Below the pieces are notes generated by a model. The model saw only the letters and a program-made list of their open reading frames with translations, had not been told where the DNA came from and ran no database searches. The position numbers and the translations under genes were made by a program. Positions 43,760-56,503 of a stretch of DNA of 64,000 bases are shown here, piece after piece. The stretch is from Capsicum annuum (Eukaryota > Streptophyta > Magnoliopsida > Solanales > Solanaceae). Within the stretch, counting starts at the first letter, position 1. Every line of letters starts with the position of its first letter. The stretch is taken from positions 53,567,352 through 53,631,351 of the forward strand of contig NC_061115.1 in NCBI RefSeq assembly GCF_002878395.1. Direction: 5' to 3'.

Positions 43760-46700
43760 GTTAAAGACACATACCTTCCGCACGAATCCCAGGAGCAGAA
43801 AACAAATGCAGATATTTGGACTTCATGTCCTCTTTCGCTTCCCATGTAGCTTCTTCTACCTTATGGTTTCGCCAAAGAACCTTAATCGAATTTGCATCCT
43901 TGGTACAAAACTGACGAACCTGCCTATCCAAGATTTTGATCAGGACTTCTTCATAAGACAAAAATTCGTGAGACCCAATGTTTCCAAAGAAACAACTGAA
44001 GAAGGATCACCAATGCACTTGCTCAACATGGAAACATGAAAGACCGGATGAACCAAGCTCAAACTATAAGGCAAATCTAGCTCATAAGCCGCATTACCAA
44101 TTCTCTGCAAAACCTCATAAGGACCCACATACTGAGGACTGAGCTTCTCCTTCTTTCTAAATTGCACCACTCCCTTCATGGGAGATACCTAAAGAAAAAC
44201 CTTATACCTAATCTCAAACTCCAAGTCTCTACGCCTAATATCCGCATAGGACTTTTGGTGACTTTGAGCAGCCTTAAGCCTATGTCGAATAACCTTCACC
44301 TTTTCTATAGCCTGGTAGACCAAATTGGTACCAAAAACATCCGCCTCACCAAGCTCAAACCAATCTATAGGAGATTTAGACCTTCTACTATACAATGACT
44401 CAAAAGAGGCCATACTAATACTACAATGATAGCTATTATTGTAAGCAAACTCCACCAAAGGTAGATGCTCAATCCAATTGCCACCATAATCAATCACACA
44501 GGCCAGAAGCATATCCTGCAATGTCTGAATAGTTCTCTCCGCTTGCCCATCCATCTGCGAATGGAAAGCAGTACTCAAACTAACCTTAGTCCCTAATCTT
44601 CTTTGAAAAGATCGCCAGAAGTGAGATATAAACTTTGTACCACAATAAAAAATAACCAAAATAGGCACCCCATGCAGCTTCACAATCTCCTAAAGATATA
44701 ACTTTCCATAATCCTCCACCGAGAAGGTAGTTCTCACTAGCAAAAAATATGCAGACTTATTCACCCTATCCACGATGACCCAAATCGAATCATATTGATT
44801 TTGAGATCGAGGAAGACCTGTAACGAAGTCCATATTGATCACTTTCCACTTCTATTTGGGAAAATCAATTTATTGATATAACCCTCCTGGCCTCATATGC
44901 TCAACCTGAATCTGTTGACACACTATGCACTTGGTCACGAAATCAGCCACATCCCTCTTTATACCATTCCACCAATAGATCTCCTTGAAGTCATGGTATA
45001 TTTTTGTTAAGCCAGAATAAACCACATAGCGCGACTCATGTGCATCTTCCAATATCCTTTGTTGCAACCCGTTGACATCAGGAACACACAACCTCCCTTG
45101 GTATCATAAAGTACCATCACCACCGATCCAAAACACCATTACTTTTTGCCCACCAATGTCACTCTCGATTTTCGTCAAGATAAGATATAACACTTTCTTC
45201 TACTTACTCTCCACACCAAGAGATGATCGAACCACTTCTTGCACCATCACACCGCCACCCTTAGTGTCCAAGAGGCAAACTCTATTAGCTAAACGGTGAA
45301 TATTCTTTACCAATTCCTGCTTTCCTTCCTCCACATGAGCCAAAATCCCCATGGATAACCAGCTAAGAGCATCAGCAACCACATTAGCCTTACCTAGGTG
45401 ATAGTGAAAACTCATATCATAATCCTTGAGAAGCTCAAGCCATCTTCACTGCCTGAGATTAAGCTCTTTCTGGGTGAACACATACTGTAGACTCTTATGA
45501 TCAGTAAAGATATCTATGTGAACACCATACAAATAATGCCGCCATATTTTCAAAGTAAACACAACTGCCAACAACTCTAAATCATGAGTAGGATAATTTC
45601 TCTCATGTACCTTCATCTACCTGGAAGCATAGGCAATCACCTTCCCATACTACATTAACATACAACCAAGACCTATATGAGATGCATCATAATAAACCAC
45701 GAAGCCATTATTTCCTTCCGGCAAAGTCAGAATTAAAGCCGAAGTTAACTTATTTTTCAATTTCTCGAAACTCCCTTCATAAGTATATGACCAAGAAAAC
45801 TTCACCTTCTTCTGAGTTAACTTAGTCAAAGGAGAAGTTATCGATGAAAATCTTTCCATAGACCACCTATAATACCCAGCTAAACCCAAGTAGTTTCGAA
45901 TATCAGATAGAGTAGTAGGTCTAGTCCACCTCTTCACCACATTAACCTTCTGCAGATCTGCCATGATCCCTTCACTAGAAATAATATGACCCAAGAAAGT
46001 TACAACGTTCAACCAAAAATCACACTTGGAAAACTTGGCATACAACTGCTATTTCTTTAAGGCCCACAATACCACACGGAGGTAATTAGCATGATCCACC
46101 CCACTCTTCGAATAGACTAGAATGTCATCAATGAACATACTGATGAAGAGATCTAAATACTAACAAAAACCTTGTTCCTCAGATCCATAAACACCGCTGG
46201 AGCATTAGTCAACCCAAATGACATCACCAAAAACTCAAATTGCCCATACCAAGTATGAAAAGGCATCTTAGGGATATCCATCTTCCTAATCTTTAGTTGA
46301 TGGTACCCAGACCAAAGATTTATCATAGAAAAGAACTTGTAACCTTGCAACTGGTCAAATAGATCATCTATCCTTAGAAGAGAATACTTGTTCTTGACCG
46401 TCACCTTGTTTAGCTGCTTATAATCAATGCACATCCAAAGGAAACCATCCTTCTTCCGCAGAAACAACACTGATGCACCCCAAGGAGATACACTAGGACA
46501 AATAAACCCTTTATCCAGAATATCCTTAATTTGCTCCTTGAGTTCCCTCAAATCATCCAGAGCCATTCTATACGGAGGAATATAAATTAGACGAGTTTCT
46601 AGAATTAGATCAATACCAAACTCTCTTTCCCTATCCAGAGAAACACCAGAAAGATTATCCAAAAAGACCTCGGGAAACTCATTAACCACTAGAACTGACT

Positions 46701-48474
46701 ATAAAGAAGGACCTTTCGAGTTAGAATCTTTAACCCAGACCAAGTGATAAAGATAACCTTTAGAGATTTACCTCTGAGCTCTAAGATAAGAAATAAATCT
46801 CCCCCTAGGAGCTAGAGAACCACCTTTTTATTCTATAACTGGTTCACCAGGAAACCTGAAGATAATTCTACAGGTCCGACAATCCAAGGACGTGTAATAA
46901 AAGTACAACCAGTTCATCCCTAGAATGAAATTAAAATCGACCATATCCAACTCAAATAGATCCACAAAGGTTTGCTTGCTACCAATAGATACCACACCTC
47001 CCTATAGACTCTCTTAGCAATAACCGAGTCACCTACAGGGGTAGAAACACCAAAAGGATTCAAAATAACTTCCGAATAAAAAAAATACATCCACATGAGG
47101 AGTCACATAAAAGAGAGTAAACCCTAGATCAAGCAAACAATGTACGTCATGAGAGAAAAGCTATAACATACCAGTAATGACATTAGGTGCTGCCTCAAAT
47201 TCCTGTCGAGATACCAAATCATACAACTTATTTCGACCAACACTAGTTCCAAGAGCAGTGATAGAAGCAAATGCAATACTACCAGGTATAGGAGCAGAAA
47301 ATGAAACTACATAAATCTTATTTACCCTTATAGCAACCTTATTAACTAGACAATCCCTGAGCCAATAGCTTATCTTGCATACTTGAAGCATTTGTCCTTT
47401 CCTTCATCGCAATAACCCCGATAAGGATGACTACAGAACCGATAAAGATGGCATAAAGAAACTAACTGACCTCCACTTGCCTGGTATTAGACACCCTGCA
47501 CCCAAAAATTATCACCACCATAATGACGCATATCGCTCGACTATTAACAAGCACTAGCAATAGGAACCAAAACTCCCCCATTTTTTCTTCTGCCACTTGC
47601 CACCATCTCGACCACCCTAAGACTAAGCACCTTTCTAGTCAGAAAATTTGCTCCTCTTTTGTTGACTATCTCTAAACTCTACCTGTTTTATCTTTTCATC
47701 CTCTACCTGATGCATATTAATAGTTAACCTAGAAATATCTATATCTTTAATCAGGAAAGCAATTTTTCTCTCCAAAATTAGATCCTGATTAAACCTAGAA
47801 GAAAACTTCCTTATTCTAGCCCGCAAGCCAGCCACTAAATCAGGAGCATACCTTGACAATTGGCGAAACTTTAAGGCATATTCCTTGACAAATATCTTTC
47901 TCTACTTGAGGTTCACAAACTTCTTCTATCTTTGCTTCCCTCAACTCCTAGGGAAAGAACGATCAATAAAAGAACCATAAAAGGCATCCCATAAAGATGA
48001 CTTCTCTTCATCTCCTCTATCCCTATCCCACTCTTCAGACCACTGATATGTAACCTTTTTAAGCTGATAAGCTGTAAAGTTTACCCCCTCCATATTGGTA
48101 GCCTACATTACCTAAAATATTATTCCTATTTCATCTAAGAAGCCCTGTGGATCCTTCTCCACCTTCACTCTAGAAAAAATGAGAGGACTCATCTTCATAA
48201 ATTGGCCAACCCTTGTGGCCTTAATTGACAAAGCACTAGTCACATCCCACTCAACCCGAACAATAACAAATTTAGCAATAACATGAATAGACTAATAGAA
48301 TTCCGCATTAGTCACCTCGCCTTGAGGAGGACTAGTAGAAATAAGTCGAACTCCAGAACTATCAGAGATAAGAATGAGAGATTAGAGATGATACCCAAAA
48401 GTAGAATAAACCCCTTCCGTATTACCCTCAGATGAGATAGAAGAATTTTATTATGTTCTAGATCTACGAGGCAT
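43760..48474 (-). pseudogene. Chromovirus gag-pol with chromodomain, inactivated
   Basis: The start is MPRRSRT at 48,474, the usual opening of this gag type, followed by a stop. Gag includes MSRYAPDLVAGLRARI and DIDISRLTINMHQVEDEK (47,859-47,635). Protease lies near 47.1 kb. RT spans 46,689-45,950 ([36 protein letters not shown] near 46,120). RNase H follows to about 45.4 kb. The HHCC zinc finger is at 45,091-44,900 (CIVCQQIQVEH). The integrase core is at 44,860-44,190 (FHSQMDGQAERTIQTLQDML). The final chromodomain reads VLWRNHKVEEATWEAKEDM (about 43,870-43,800). The chromodomain assigns it to the chromoviruses, where it helps target insertion to heterochromatin. Frameshifts in most domains mean no function. 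Confidence 0.85.
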
Positions 48475-48667
48475 GATCTAAAAGATGAACAAAAAAGGAT
48501 TAGAGAAAATTCCAGGACTGAGAATCTAAGATTGAAAATAGAATACCAAGAAAGTGAAACATTCCTAAATTCTTGTTGCCTCTCCCTTATGAGTGTGGCG
48601 TGTTACACACCCCTAAAAATGACTCTACTCAACATGGCTTTATAGACTCCCAATTGACCATGAACTA

Positions 48668-48680
48668 GGCTCTGATAATA
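48668..48680 (-). other. Primer-binding site of the gypsy element
   Basis: TATTATCAGAGCC on the minus strand, two changes from TGGTATCAGAGCC (initiator tRNA-Met), three bases from the 5' LTR. Confidence 0.75.
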
Positions 48681-48683
48681 ATT

Positions 48684-51061
48684 TGACATAACCCGCCATG
48701 GGGCCTTGTCGTAATGGGCATCCTAAGTCCGACTAGGGCTGTAGACAACCCCCATTGACCAACCCAACCTCCAGCCGCCTGTCCTGAGTTGGCTGAATTC
48801 CAAACATGTAACACCATAGTGTAATAGCTTACATAAAGACTCTAGGATAAGATAACAACTGTGACTGACCCAATCGAGTTTAACCATCCTATACCAATAA
48901 TCCAACCATACCAAAACAAGAGCCATAAACTAGGCCATAACAAAGGATGTTCCAAAACATAATATAATTAATACCAAAATAAAATAGGATAGAACAACCA
49001 ACAATCTCATCCAATGATGTCAGCCCTTCAGCTTATTCCAATACCAAGGCTGACACCAATACCGATCACGCCTATTCCAACCCATAGAAGTACCGCAAAG
49101 ACTCTAACTAACAGAGTTATAAAATACGGTTAGGACATACCCCTAAGCATAACAAAAACTAATACCCAAAATAAAGTCAAAGTGTCTAGAAATATCCATA
49201 ATATAAATAGAGCCTTTCGAAAGGATGGAAGCAAACCACTTCAGTCTAAATGCTGATCCTGAGTCAATCACTATATAGGAGAAGTAGAACGGCTGATTTC
49301 TACACAGCATCGGTATACAACCGCCAGTAGATGGGGCTAGCGAGTGACCGCTAGCATGATCTCAGGGTAAGGATAAAATAATGCCATTTGTAAAACCAAG
49401 TAAAACCTTCTATAAGCACACAACCATATACATATATATAACCATGTCAAAAAAGGGGACCGGGTTTAGCATTCCTTTAAGACCTTTATCTGGGCTGTGT
49501 ATATTTTTCATCCTAAACTACCCATGAGATATACAGGTTCAGCTTCCCCTGCTGAAAGGAACCCAGTGTGTGTAGCCAAACGACCAGGGAAGTATCTCTT
49601 GGGATGACTAGTACATCCCCCAAATATAGTTTGACATCATGCACATGGTCACCAAGACCAATCTCACATCGGTAAATATGAGTTTCCAGTTTTGGTCCCC
49701 CTCGGGACCTCCACCTTCCACAACTTAGCTACACCTCCCATCATTATTGTCCAATTAAAAACTTTTTAAATAACCAAAACATTATCCATTTATAAACCAA
49801 GGCCATTGATATTGGTATCGTCATACCAACCCTTACTTTCCAGTACCACCTATAGCCAACCATTTATCAGTTTAAGGGGACTTTCAAGTGCCCTTCCATT
49901 TACCATATTAAACCACTTGGGGGATTACTTGTGCCCCTCAAGCATAACCATTTGCCATTTACCATTCCAAGCCAGTTAAACCATGCATAACTCCTTTACC
50001 AAGTTTTAAAACATGCAAGAGTTCCATTAAAAATAATCAATGCAATGAAGATATCTTTATAAGCATTTTGTCAAACACATTAGGGGCATTATATGACCAA
50101 AACCAATTCTAATTACCATTAAACCATTCCCATGAAATCCAATTATCCAAAACTACTATTAATGCATATAAAACCATAATTAAAATAATAGGAAATCATA
50201 ACCAATCATTTAATATCAAAACCCCAAAATCATATTTGAAAACCAAAATCATACAATCAATGAAATCATGAAAAAATTCATAAAACCATGCCTTTAGATA
50301 AAATTAACAATGAGGGAAGAGAACATGACTTCAACTAAGATGATGACGGAAAGAAATCACCAAGACAAGCCCCAAATTAATCCTTTAGTTGAAACCCTAG
50401 CTTCCCTTGCCCAAAAGCTCTTGAGAGAATTTTGGAGTGTTTAAAAGAGTTTCTAAGTATTAATGAATGGAATAATAGGGTAAATAACCTTCCAAGTAGG
50501 TTATAAGTCATGAGGACTTAGTAGGGTAAGTAGGGAAATATCCAAAATACTTTCACTTAAGTTGCACCAAAATCCCGCCATAGGGATATGACTGACCTAC
50601 ACGAGTCGTACCCTCCAATACGATTGGTATCCTCCACTTGTATTCTAGACTCAACCCTTGGATCCCACACTATCCAGTATACAACTCATCCAACCAAGTC
50701 GTATTGACAGCATACAATTCGTACCCTTGGTAGATTTAAACGTAAGAAATATTTAGACACTGTCCACCATACGAGTCCTGGGTACGACTCATACCCTGGA
50801 TTATGGCTAACGGTGAGCCTCTCATACTCAGATCCAACATAAATAACCAAGTCTAAGATTACATTAAGAAACTAAATGATCCGTAACCCGCAATATGAAT
50901 CGTACCCCTAAGTCGTACCTATTCTGGTAACCAAAACTATCCCACCAACCAACACTGGTCAGTATTTGATTGAACTATACCATTCGTAACCCAACATACA
51001 ACTTGTACCCATGAGTTGTATTGGGTCCGAAGATCAGAATTCCAGGAACTAGGGTGTTTCA
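48684..51061 (-). repeat. 5' LTR of the gypsy element
   Basis: Minus-strand ends are TGAAACACC...GTTATGTCA, keeping TG...CA. It contains repeated near-palindromic TACGACTCGTA-like words around 50.5-51.0 kb, also present in the other LTR. Confidence 0.85.
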
Positions 51062-51066
51062 CATAG

Positions 51067-54000
51067 GTACTAATCTTGCTGATCACAATATCACCACGAG
51101 CCATAATTTTACGCATAAAATAATATCAAACATTGAGGTGCTTTATCCTCTCATGAAACATATGATCTTTTGTAAGAAATATAGCACTCTGACTATCTCA
51201 AAAGATCATATAATCTGTAAGTCTTTGCTAAGTTCACCAAACAGAACCTTCAACCTAATAGCTTTCATGCAAGCCTCCGTAATAGCCATATGCTCTGCCT
51301 CAGTAGTTGAAAAAACAACCGTAGTCTGTAAAGTAGCTTTCCAACTGATAGCACAACCACCAATGGTAAAAACATAGCCTGTAAGGGATCTCCTTTTATT
51401 AAGGTCTTCTTTAAAATTAGGATCAACATACTCGATCTCTCTATCTCTATTTCTCCCAAACTATAAACAAATATCAGCAGATCCATTCAAGTATATAAAA
51501 ATCCACCAAACTGCTTTCCAATGTTCTTTGCCAGGATTTGCCACTTATTTACTAACTTCACTGACTGCATATGATAAGTCTAGTTGGGAACACACTATCA
51601 CGTACATAAGAGACCCAATGAAACTAGAGTATGTAACTCGAGATATATAGTCACACTCATTATTTGTCTTTGAATATAACATAGCCGAGAGTTTGAAATG
51701 AGCTACCAATAGAGTACTGACAGGTTTGGCATTTTGCATATTGAACCTGTGAAACACTTTCTCAATATACCTTTTTCGACTTAAGTATAACTTCCACTTC
51801 TCTCTATCTCTCAAAATTTCTATGCCATGAATCTTCTTTGCTTCTCCTAGATCCTTCATCTCAAAATTCTTACTAAGTTGGGCTTTGACTTTTATTATCT
51901 CTCTTATATCCTTTACTGCTATAAATATATCATCAATATACAAGAGAAAATACACGAACTAACCATCATTTGTCTCCTTGAAATAGACAAAATTATGATA
52001 ACTACTACTCCTAAACATATGAGAAGTCATAAAAGAGTCAAACCTCTTATACCACTATCTGGACGACTGTTTTAAGCCATAAAGGGACTTTTTCAGCAAG
52101 CATACATAATGCTTGTTTCCTGATACTACAAAACCTTCTAGTTGTTGCATATAGATGTCCTCCTCAAGTTCTCCATGTAAAAATGCAGTTTTGACTTCCA
52201 ACTGCTCAAGCTCAAGATTGTGCATGGCCACAATACCAAGTAAGGCTCAAGTCAAACTATGCTTTACAACTGGAGAAAATACATTTGTGAAGTCAACACC
52301 TAGAACCTGAATATAACCTTTACCAACTACTCTTGCTCTATACCTAGCATCTTCAACTCTCGATGTTCCTTTTTTCTTTTTAAATGCCCACTTGCAACAG
52401 ACAACTTTCTTGTCTTTAGGCAATCTTACCAAATCCCATGTTCCATTCTTATTAAGTGATTCCATCTCCTCCTGCATAGCAATCATCCATCAGCCAAAAT
52501 TATCACAACTAACTGCTACTGAGTAAGAAGAAGGTTCTTTACCAGAATCAATACCTTCTGCTATATTCAGTGCATAAGAAACCAATTTAGCTTTGCCATA
52601 CTTCTGAGAAGGTTTAATATCTTTTCTAGCCCAGTCTTTAGCAATTGACTATTACAGTGCCACTAGTAGTGAAGAAGAAATAACATTACTCTGTATCTCT
52701 GGTCTAGATTGAGAAGTAGGCACTGGTCTGGACTCTGCTCTAATCTACAATATAATGTGGGTGCTTGACTTTTGCTAATCTATGTCACTAGGATCATCTG
52801 GGCGCAAAAATTAGATTCTTTATACGAGGAAGCACGAAGCATGGCAGTTTTATCAAACACAACATCCCTGCTAATTATAAATTTTCTATTTTCTGGACAC
52901 CAAAGCTTATATACGTTAACACCAGACTTATAACCTATAAATAATCACTTTACAGATCTAGGTTCCAACTTTTCATTATCAACATGAGCATAAGCAGAAC
53001 ATCCAAATATTTTTAAATCAGAATAACGGGTAGGAGTACCGGACTATACCTCTTATAGAGTCTTTTTGTCAATTATGACTGAAGAAGAGCGGTTAATAAG
53101 AAGACAATTTATGGAACCAGCTTCAGCCCAAAATGACTTAGGTAAACCGGTATTTGAGAGCATACAATGCACCTTCTCTATTATAGTCCTATTCATTCGT
53201 TCAGCCACACCATTCTGCTACAGAGTATAATGAATTATTAAGTTCCTCACAATTCCATCTAACTTGCATAGAACATTAAATTCATTAGAACAGAACTCTA
53301 AACGATTATTAGCCCAAAGGCGTTTAACTTGTTTCCTTATTTGCTTTTCAATCATAGTTTTTCACTCCTTAAAAATAGAAAATACATCATTCTTTTGCTT
53401 CATGAAGAATATCCAAACTTTTTTGGAATAGTCATCAATAATAGTCAACATGTAATTTGCACCACCTCTAGAAGGTACTCTGGAAAGACCCTAGAGATCG
53501 AAAGAATTTAATCAAGTGTGCCTTTAGTTGAGTGGATGCCTTTAGTGAATCTGACTCTCTCATTCTTTCCAAAAATGCAGTGCTCACAAAACTCCAATTT
53601 GTTAATGCTCTGGGAATTAAGAAGTCCTCTCCTGCTTAGTTCATCCATCCCTTTTTTACTCATATGTCCCAGGCACAATGCCAAAGTTTAGCACATTACT
53701 ATCTAATAGAGAGTAAGTAGAAACAACTGCATCACCTGTAACTATAGAGCCTTACAAGACGTACAAATTAATAATCTTTCTCTGTCCCTTCATCACAACA
53801 AGATCACCTTTACAAACCTTCAGGACTCCACCTTCATCAGTTTACTTATATCCGTTCGAATCAAGGGTACTCAAGGAAATAAGATTTTTCTTCAGGTGTG
53901 GGACATTCCTCACATCACCAAGTGTTCTCACAACCCCATCAAACATCTTAATCCTGATTGTTCTAATACCAGCTATCTTACAGGGTGTGTTATTTCCTAT

Positions 54001-54960
54001 CAACATAATACCTTTAGACACCGTTTCATATATTGTACACCAATCCCGATTGTGACATATATGAAATGTGCAAGCCGAATCAAGAATCCAATCCTTACAG
54101 AGTTTGGAGTTACCATCAGAGACTACCCAGAGTTCTCCATCACTAGCGCCACCTTCAACAAAACTGGATTCTCTGCACTTCTCTAGTTGGTTTCCTTTGT
54201 ATTTTTTAGTTTCTCTTTTATTTCTATTCTGTAACTTATAACACTCAGATTTGATATGGCCCTTTTTCTTGCAGTAATTACAAGTTTTGTTTTTGTTTTT
54301 AGATTTTGACCTATTTCTATCATCACGTTCAGAGTTTCTTTCATGAGTCCTTCTTCAAATAATGAGACCATCTTCTTGATTCTTTGGCCTATTCACAAGA
54401 TGTTTTATCCTCTCCTTAGAGAATAACTCATCATAGACTTCATCTTGGGTCAGGGTATCACGACTATATAAAATTGTATCCCTAAAGGTTGAGTATGATG
54501 CAGTTAGAGAACACAACAGAATTAACCCTAGATCTTTCTCATCATACTTAACCTCTAGAGTCTCTAAATTAGAGACGATTTCCTTAAAGACAAATAGGTG
54601 ATCCTCTAAAGACACACCCTCAGATATGCGATGCGAATAAAGTCGTTTTTTGAGATAAAAATTACTAGTTAGGCTCTTTGTCATACATAACAATTCCATT
54701 TTCAACCATAACGCAGCGACAATGGTCTCCTTCAAAACATCGTGTAGAATCTGATTGGATAAATAAATGTGGAACTGAGATAAAGCCTTTCAATCCTTAC
54801 ACCGTTTATCCTCGTCTGTCCATGATTAGGGAATCTTATCAAACCCTAATAGATCATTATCCAAATCTATATGCGCGAGCATAGCCAGCATCTTAATCTG
54901 CCATAATAAAAATTTGGTGTTACGGTCCAATAGCGGAATATCATACTTCATGCTTGCCAT
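51067..54960 (-). pseudogene. Tnt1-like Copia gag-pol, inactivated
   Basis: Gag starts MASMKYDIPLLDR at 54,960. The UBN2-type gag block is at 54,735-54,355 (HRISEGVSLEDHLFVF). A CCHC knuckle, [14 protein letters not shown], is at about 54,290-54,245. Protease (DSGATFHICHN, DSA-type Asp kept) is near 54.08 kb. The integrase core ([15 protein letters not shown]) is near 53.4 kb. RT starts near 52,490 (NGTWDLVRLPKDKKVVCCKW), keeps its catalytic YIDDIF at about 51.93 kb, and continues to 51,545. RNase H runs to 51,067, then jumps to 41,170 beyond the gypsy insertion. Stops and frameshifts break gag and integrase. Confidence 0.85.
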
Positions 54961-54979
54961 CCCCCAAGAAAAAAACCGT

Positions 54980-54993
54980 GTGCTCTGATACCA
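54980..54993 (-). other. Primer-binding site of the Tnt1-like element
   Basis: TGGTATCAGAGCAC on the minus strand, an exact initiator tRNA-Met site, three to four bases from the 5' LTR. Confidence 0.85.
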
Positions 54994-54996
54994 GTT

Positions 54997-55421
54997 TGTT
55001 ATGAAATAGACAGGAATAAGCAATACCACAAAATGAAAGAAAACAAGAAGAATACATACAGATTTACGTGAAAACCTTTGACGGGAAAAACCACGACTAG
55101 AGAAGGAGAAAATTCACTATAATGCAGAGGAATACAATGAGGTGATAAAAGTCTCAATGACGTATTTTTGAAACCGTACAAAATGACCTACTAAATCACA
55201 CTTATATAATACGTGCGTACAAACAAATCTTAAGCCCAAAAACATACAGGTCCATACCGCGGGGGCGAGGCCTCTGCACCCCCAACAGGATTAGTGGTGG
55301 GCTCCAAAATTGGTCCGATCCCTCTGCTACCGCCATAGACCCCCCAAAAAATTTCAAACATGGGTCGCACTGCAAACTTTTTAGGGCCGGATCAACAAAA
55401 TTCGAGTCACAAACTCTAACA
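54997..55421 (-). repeat. 5' LTR of the Tnt1-like element
   Basis: Homologous to 40,570-40,996. On the minus strand a TATA-like motif in TGCGATTTTGTAGG/TATATAAGTG context lies near 55,203, where the transcript would start. Confidence 0.85.
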
Positions 55422-55449
55422 TAGTATTTCTTAAGGAAATGCACTCCTA

Positions 55450-55470
55450 CCCCTACCCCCACCCCATCCC
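55450..55470 (-). other. G-quadruplex-type motif upstream of the Copia 5' LTR
   Basis: The minus strand has four G-runs of 3-5 separated by 1-2 bases (GGGATGGGGTGGGGGTAGGGG), 29 bp outside the 5' LTR on its upstream side. Confidence 0.6.
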
Positions 55471-55473
55471 AAG

Positions 55474-55693
55474 CTCTAACCAAATCTATATGAATAAATA
55501 ATCATGTAATTAAAAAGAGTTTTTATATTTTAGATTTTTCTTTATCATAGTGTCCACAATTTAAGGATGTTAGATTTTTACTCTCCCTCCACCTCTAATC
55601 AAATCTATATAAGTTAGATAATCATATAATTGTAAAAAAGCTTTTATGCTTCATATTTTTTTATTGTATTGTTCACAATTTATAAATATTAAA
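55474..55693 (+). repeat. About 119-bp tandem duplication
   Basis: CTCTAACCAAATCTATAT and CTCTAATCAAATCTATAT open two related units (from about 55,474 and 55,593). Each is followed by AATCATxTAATT and a TxCACAATTTA block. Confidence 0.75.
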
Positions 55694-56159
55694 TTATTAA
55701 TATTAGTTTTTTTAATTTAAAATTTTTGTTTATTACTTCAATGTTTTCAGATTAAAATTTGTGAATATTGATATGTATATTATCGAATTACTTCATTATA
55801 TTCTCAAAATTAGTTTAAAATTGTTGTTATTATTATGACTTTAAAAAATTTTAAATTCTTATCTTTCAATTATCCTTTTTAATTTTGTATTTGACTAAAA
55901 TTATAACTCTTTTTTAAAATGTGTTCTTGAATTTGAGAGCTCTAACAATCCCATTTTATGGTTGCATTAATCGTCTAAATTGCTAAAATAAATGAAAAAT
56001 TTAAATTTATTTAATTAATTTATTTAAATATGGATAATTATATATGAGATAAAAAAGAAGTTATATTTAGGAGCACTCACAACCAAAGAACTACTAAAAA
56101 TTGAAGTAAAAAAAAAGATTAAAACGTGTATTTTGTTACTATAATTCAAGGAGTCTAAT

Positions 56160-56196
56160 TCTTCTTCTTCTTCTTCTTCTTCTTCTTATTATTATT

Positions 56197-56249
<53 letters not shown>

Positions 56250-56250
56250 C
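56160..56250 (+). repeat. Compound trinucleotide microsatellite (TTC)n(ATT)n(GTT)n
   Basis: About 9 TTC units (to about 56,187), then about 4 ATT units, then about 17 GTT units with one interruption (GTC). Each block differs from the next at one position of the triplet. Confidence 0.9.
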
Positions 56251-56380
56251 GTTGTTTTTGTGCAAAACGATGTATATAATGTGGGGGTGGGGTGAGTTTT
56301 AAGCTCTTTTATTTACTCAATTCTTGAGACCTATATCGCTTATATATTATTTATAACAAAACTCAAGCAATTTGTTCTGA

Positions 56381-56503
56381 ATCTAATTGGAAAATATTAC
56401 ATAAATTCATAACAAATGCTAAATAAGATGTTGAAAATAGCATCTAATTGGGTAATATTACACAAATTCATAACAAATGCTAAATAAGATGCTGAAAATA
56501 GCA
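56381..56503 (+). repeat. 61-bp tandem duplication
   Basis: 56,381-56,441 and 56,442-56,503 share ATCTAATTGG, CATAACAAATGCTAAATAAG and GAAAATAGCA. Confidence 0.9.

Larger units (their letters stand above)
41176..51061 (-). mobile_element. Complete chromodomain Ty3/gypsy element (Tekay-like) nested in Copia
   Basis: 9886 bp with LTRs of 2412 bp (41,176-43,587) and 2378 bp (48,684-51,061), a primer-binding site, a polypurine tract and gag-pol in the order protease, RT, RNase H, integrase, chromodomain. Perfect 5-bp duplications CATAG at 41,171-41,175 and 51,062-51,066 prove the insertion into the Copia RNase H region. The polyprotein is broken by many frameshifts. Confidence 0.9.
40570..55421 (-). 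mobile_element. Tnt1-like Ty1/copia retrotransposon, split by a nested gypsy element
   Basis: LTRs of about 426 bp at 40,570-40,996 (3') and 54,997-55,421 (5'), both TGTTATGAAA...CTCTAACA as written on the plus strand. Flanking 5-mers are TAATA (left) and TAGTA (right), one mismatch. The primer-binding site lies next to the right LTR, so the element runs on the minus strand. Without the 9886-bp gypsy insert and its CATAG duplication it is about 4.96 kb, a normal Copia length. The pol style is Tnt1-like. Confidence 0.85.
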
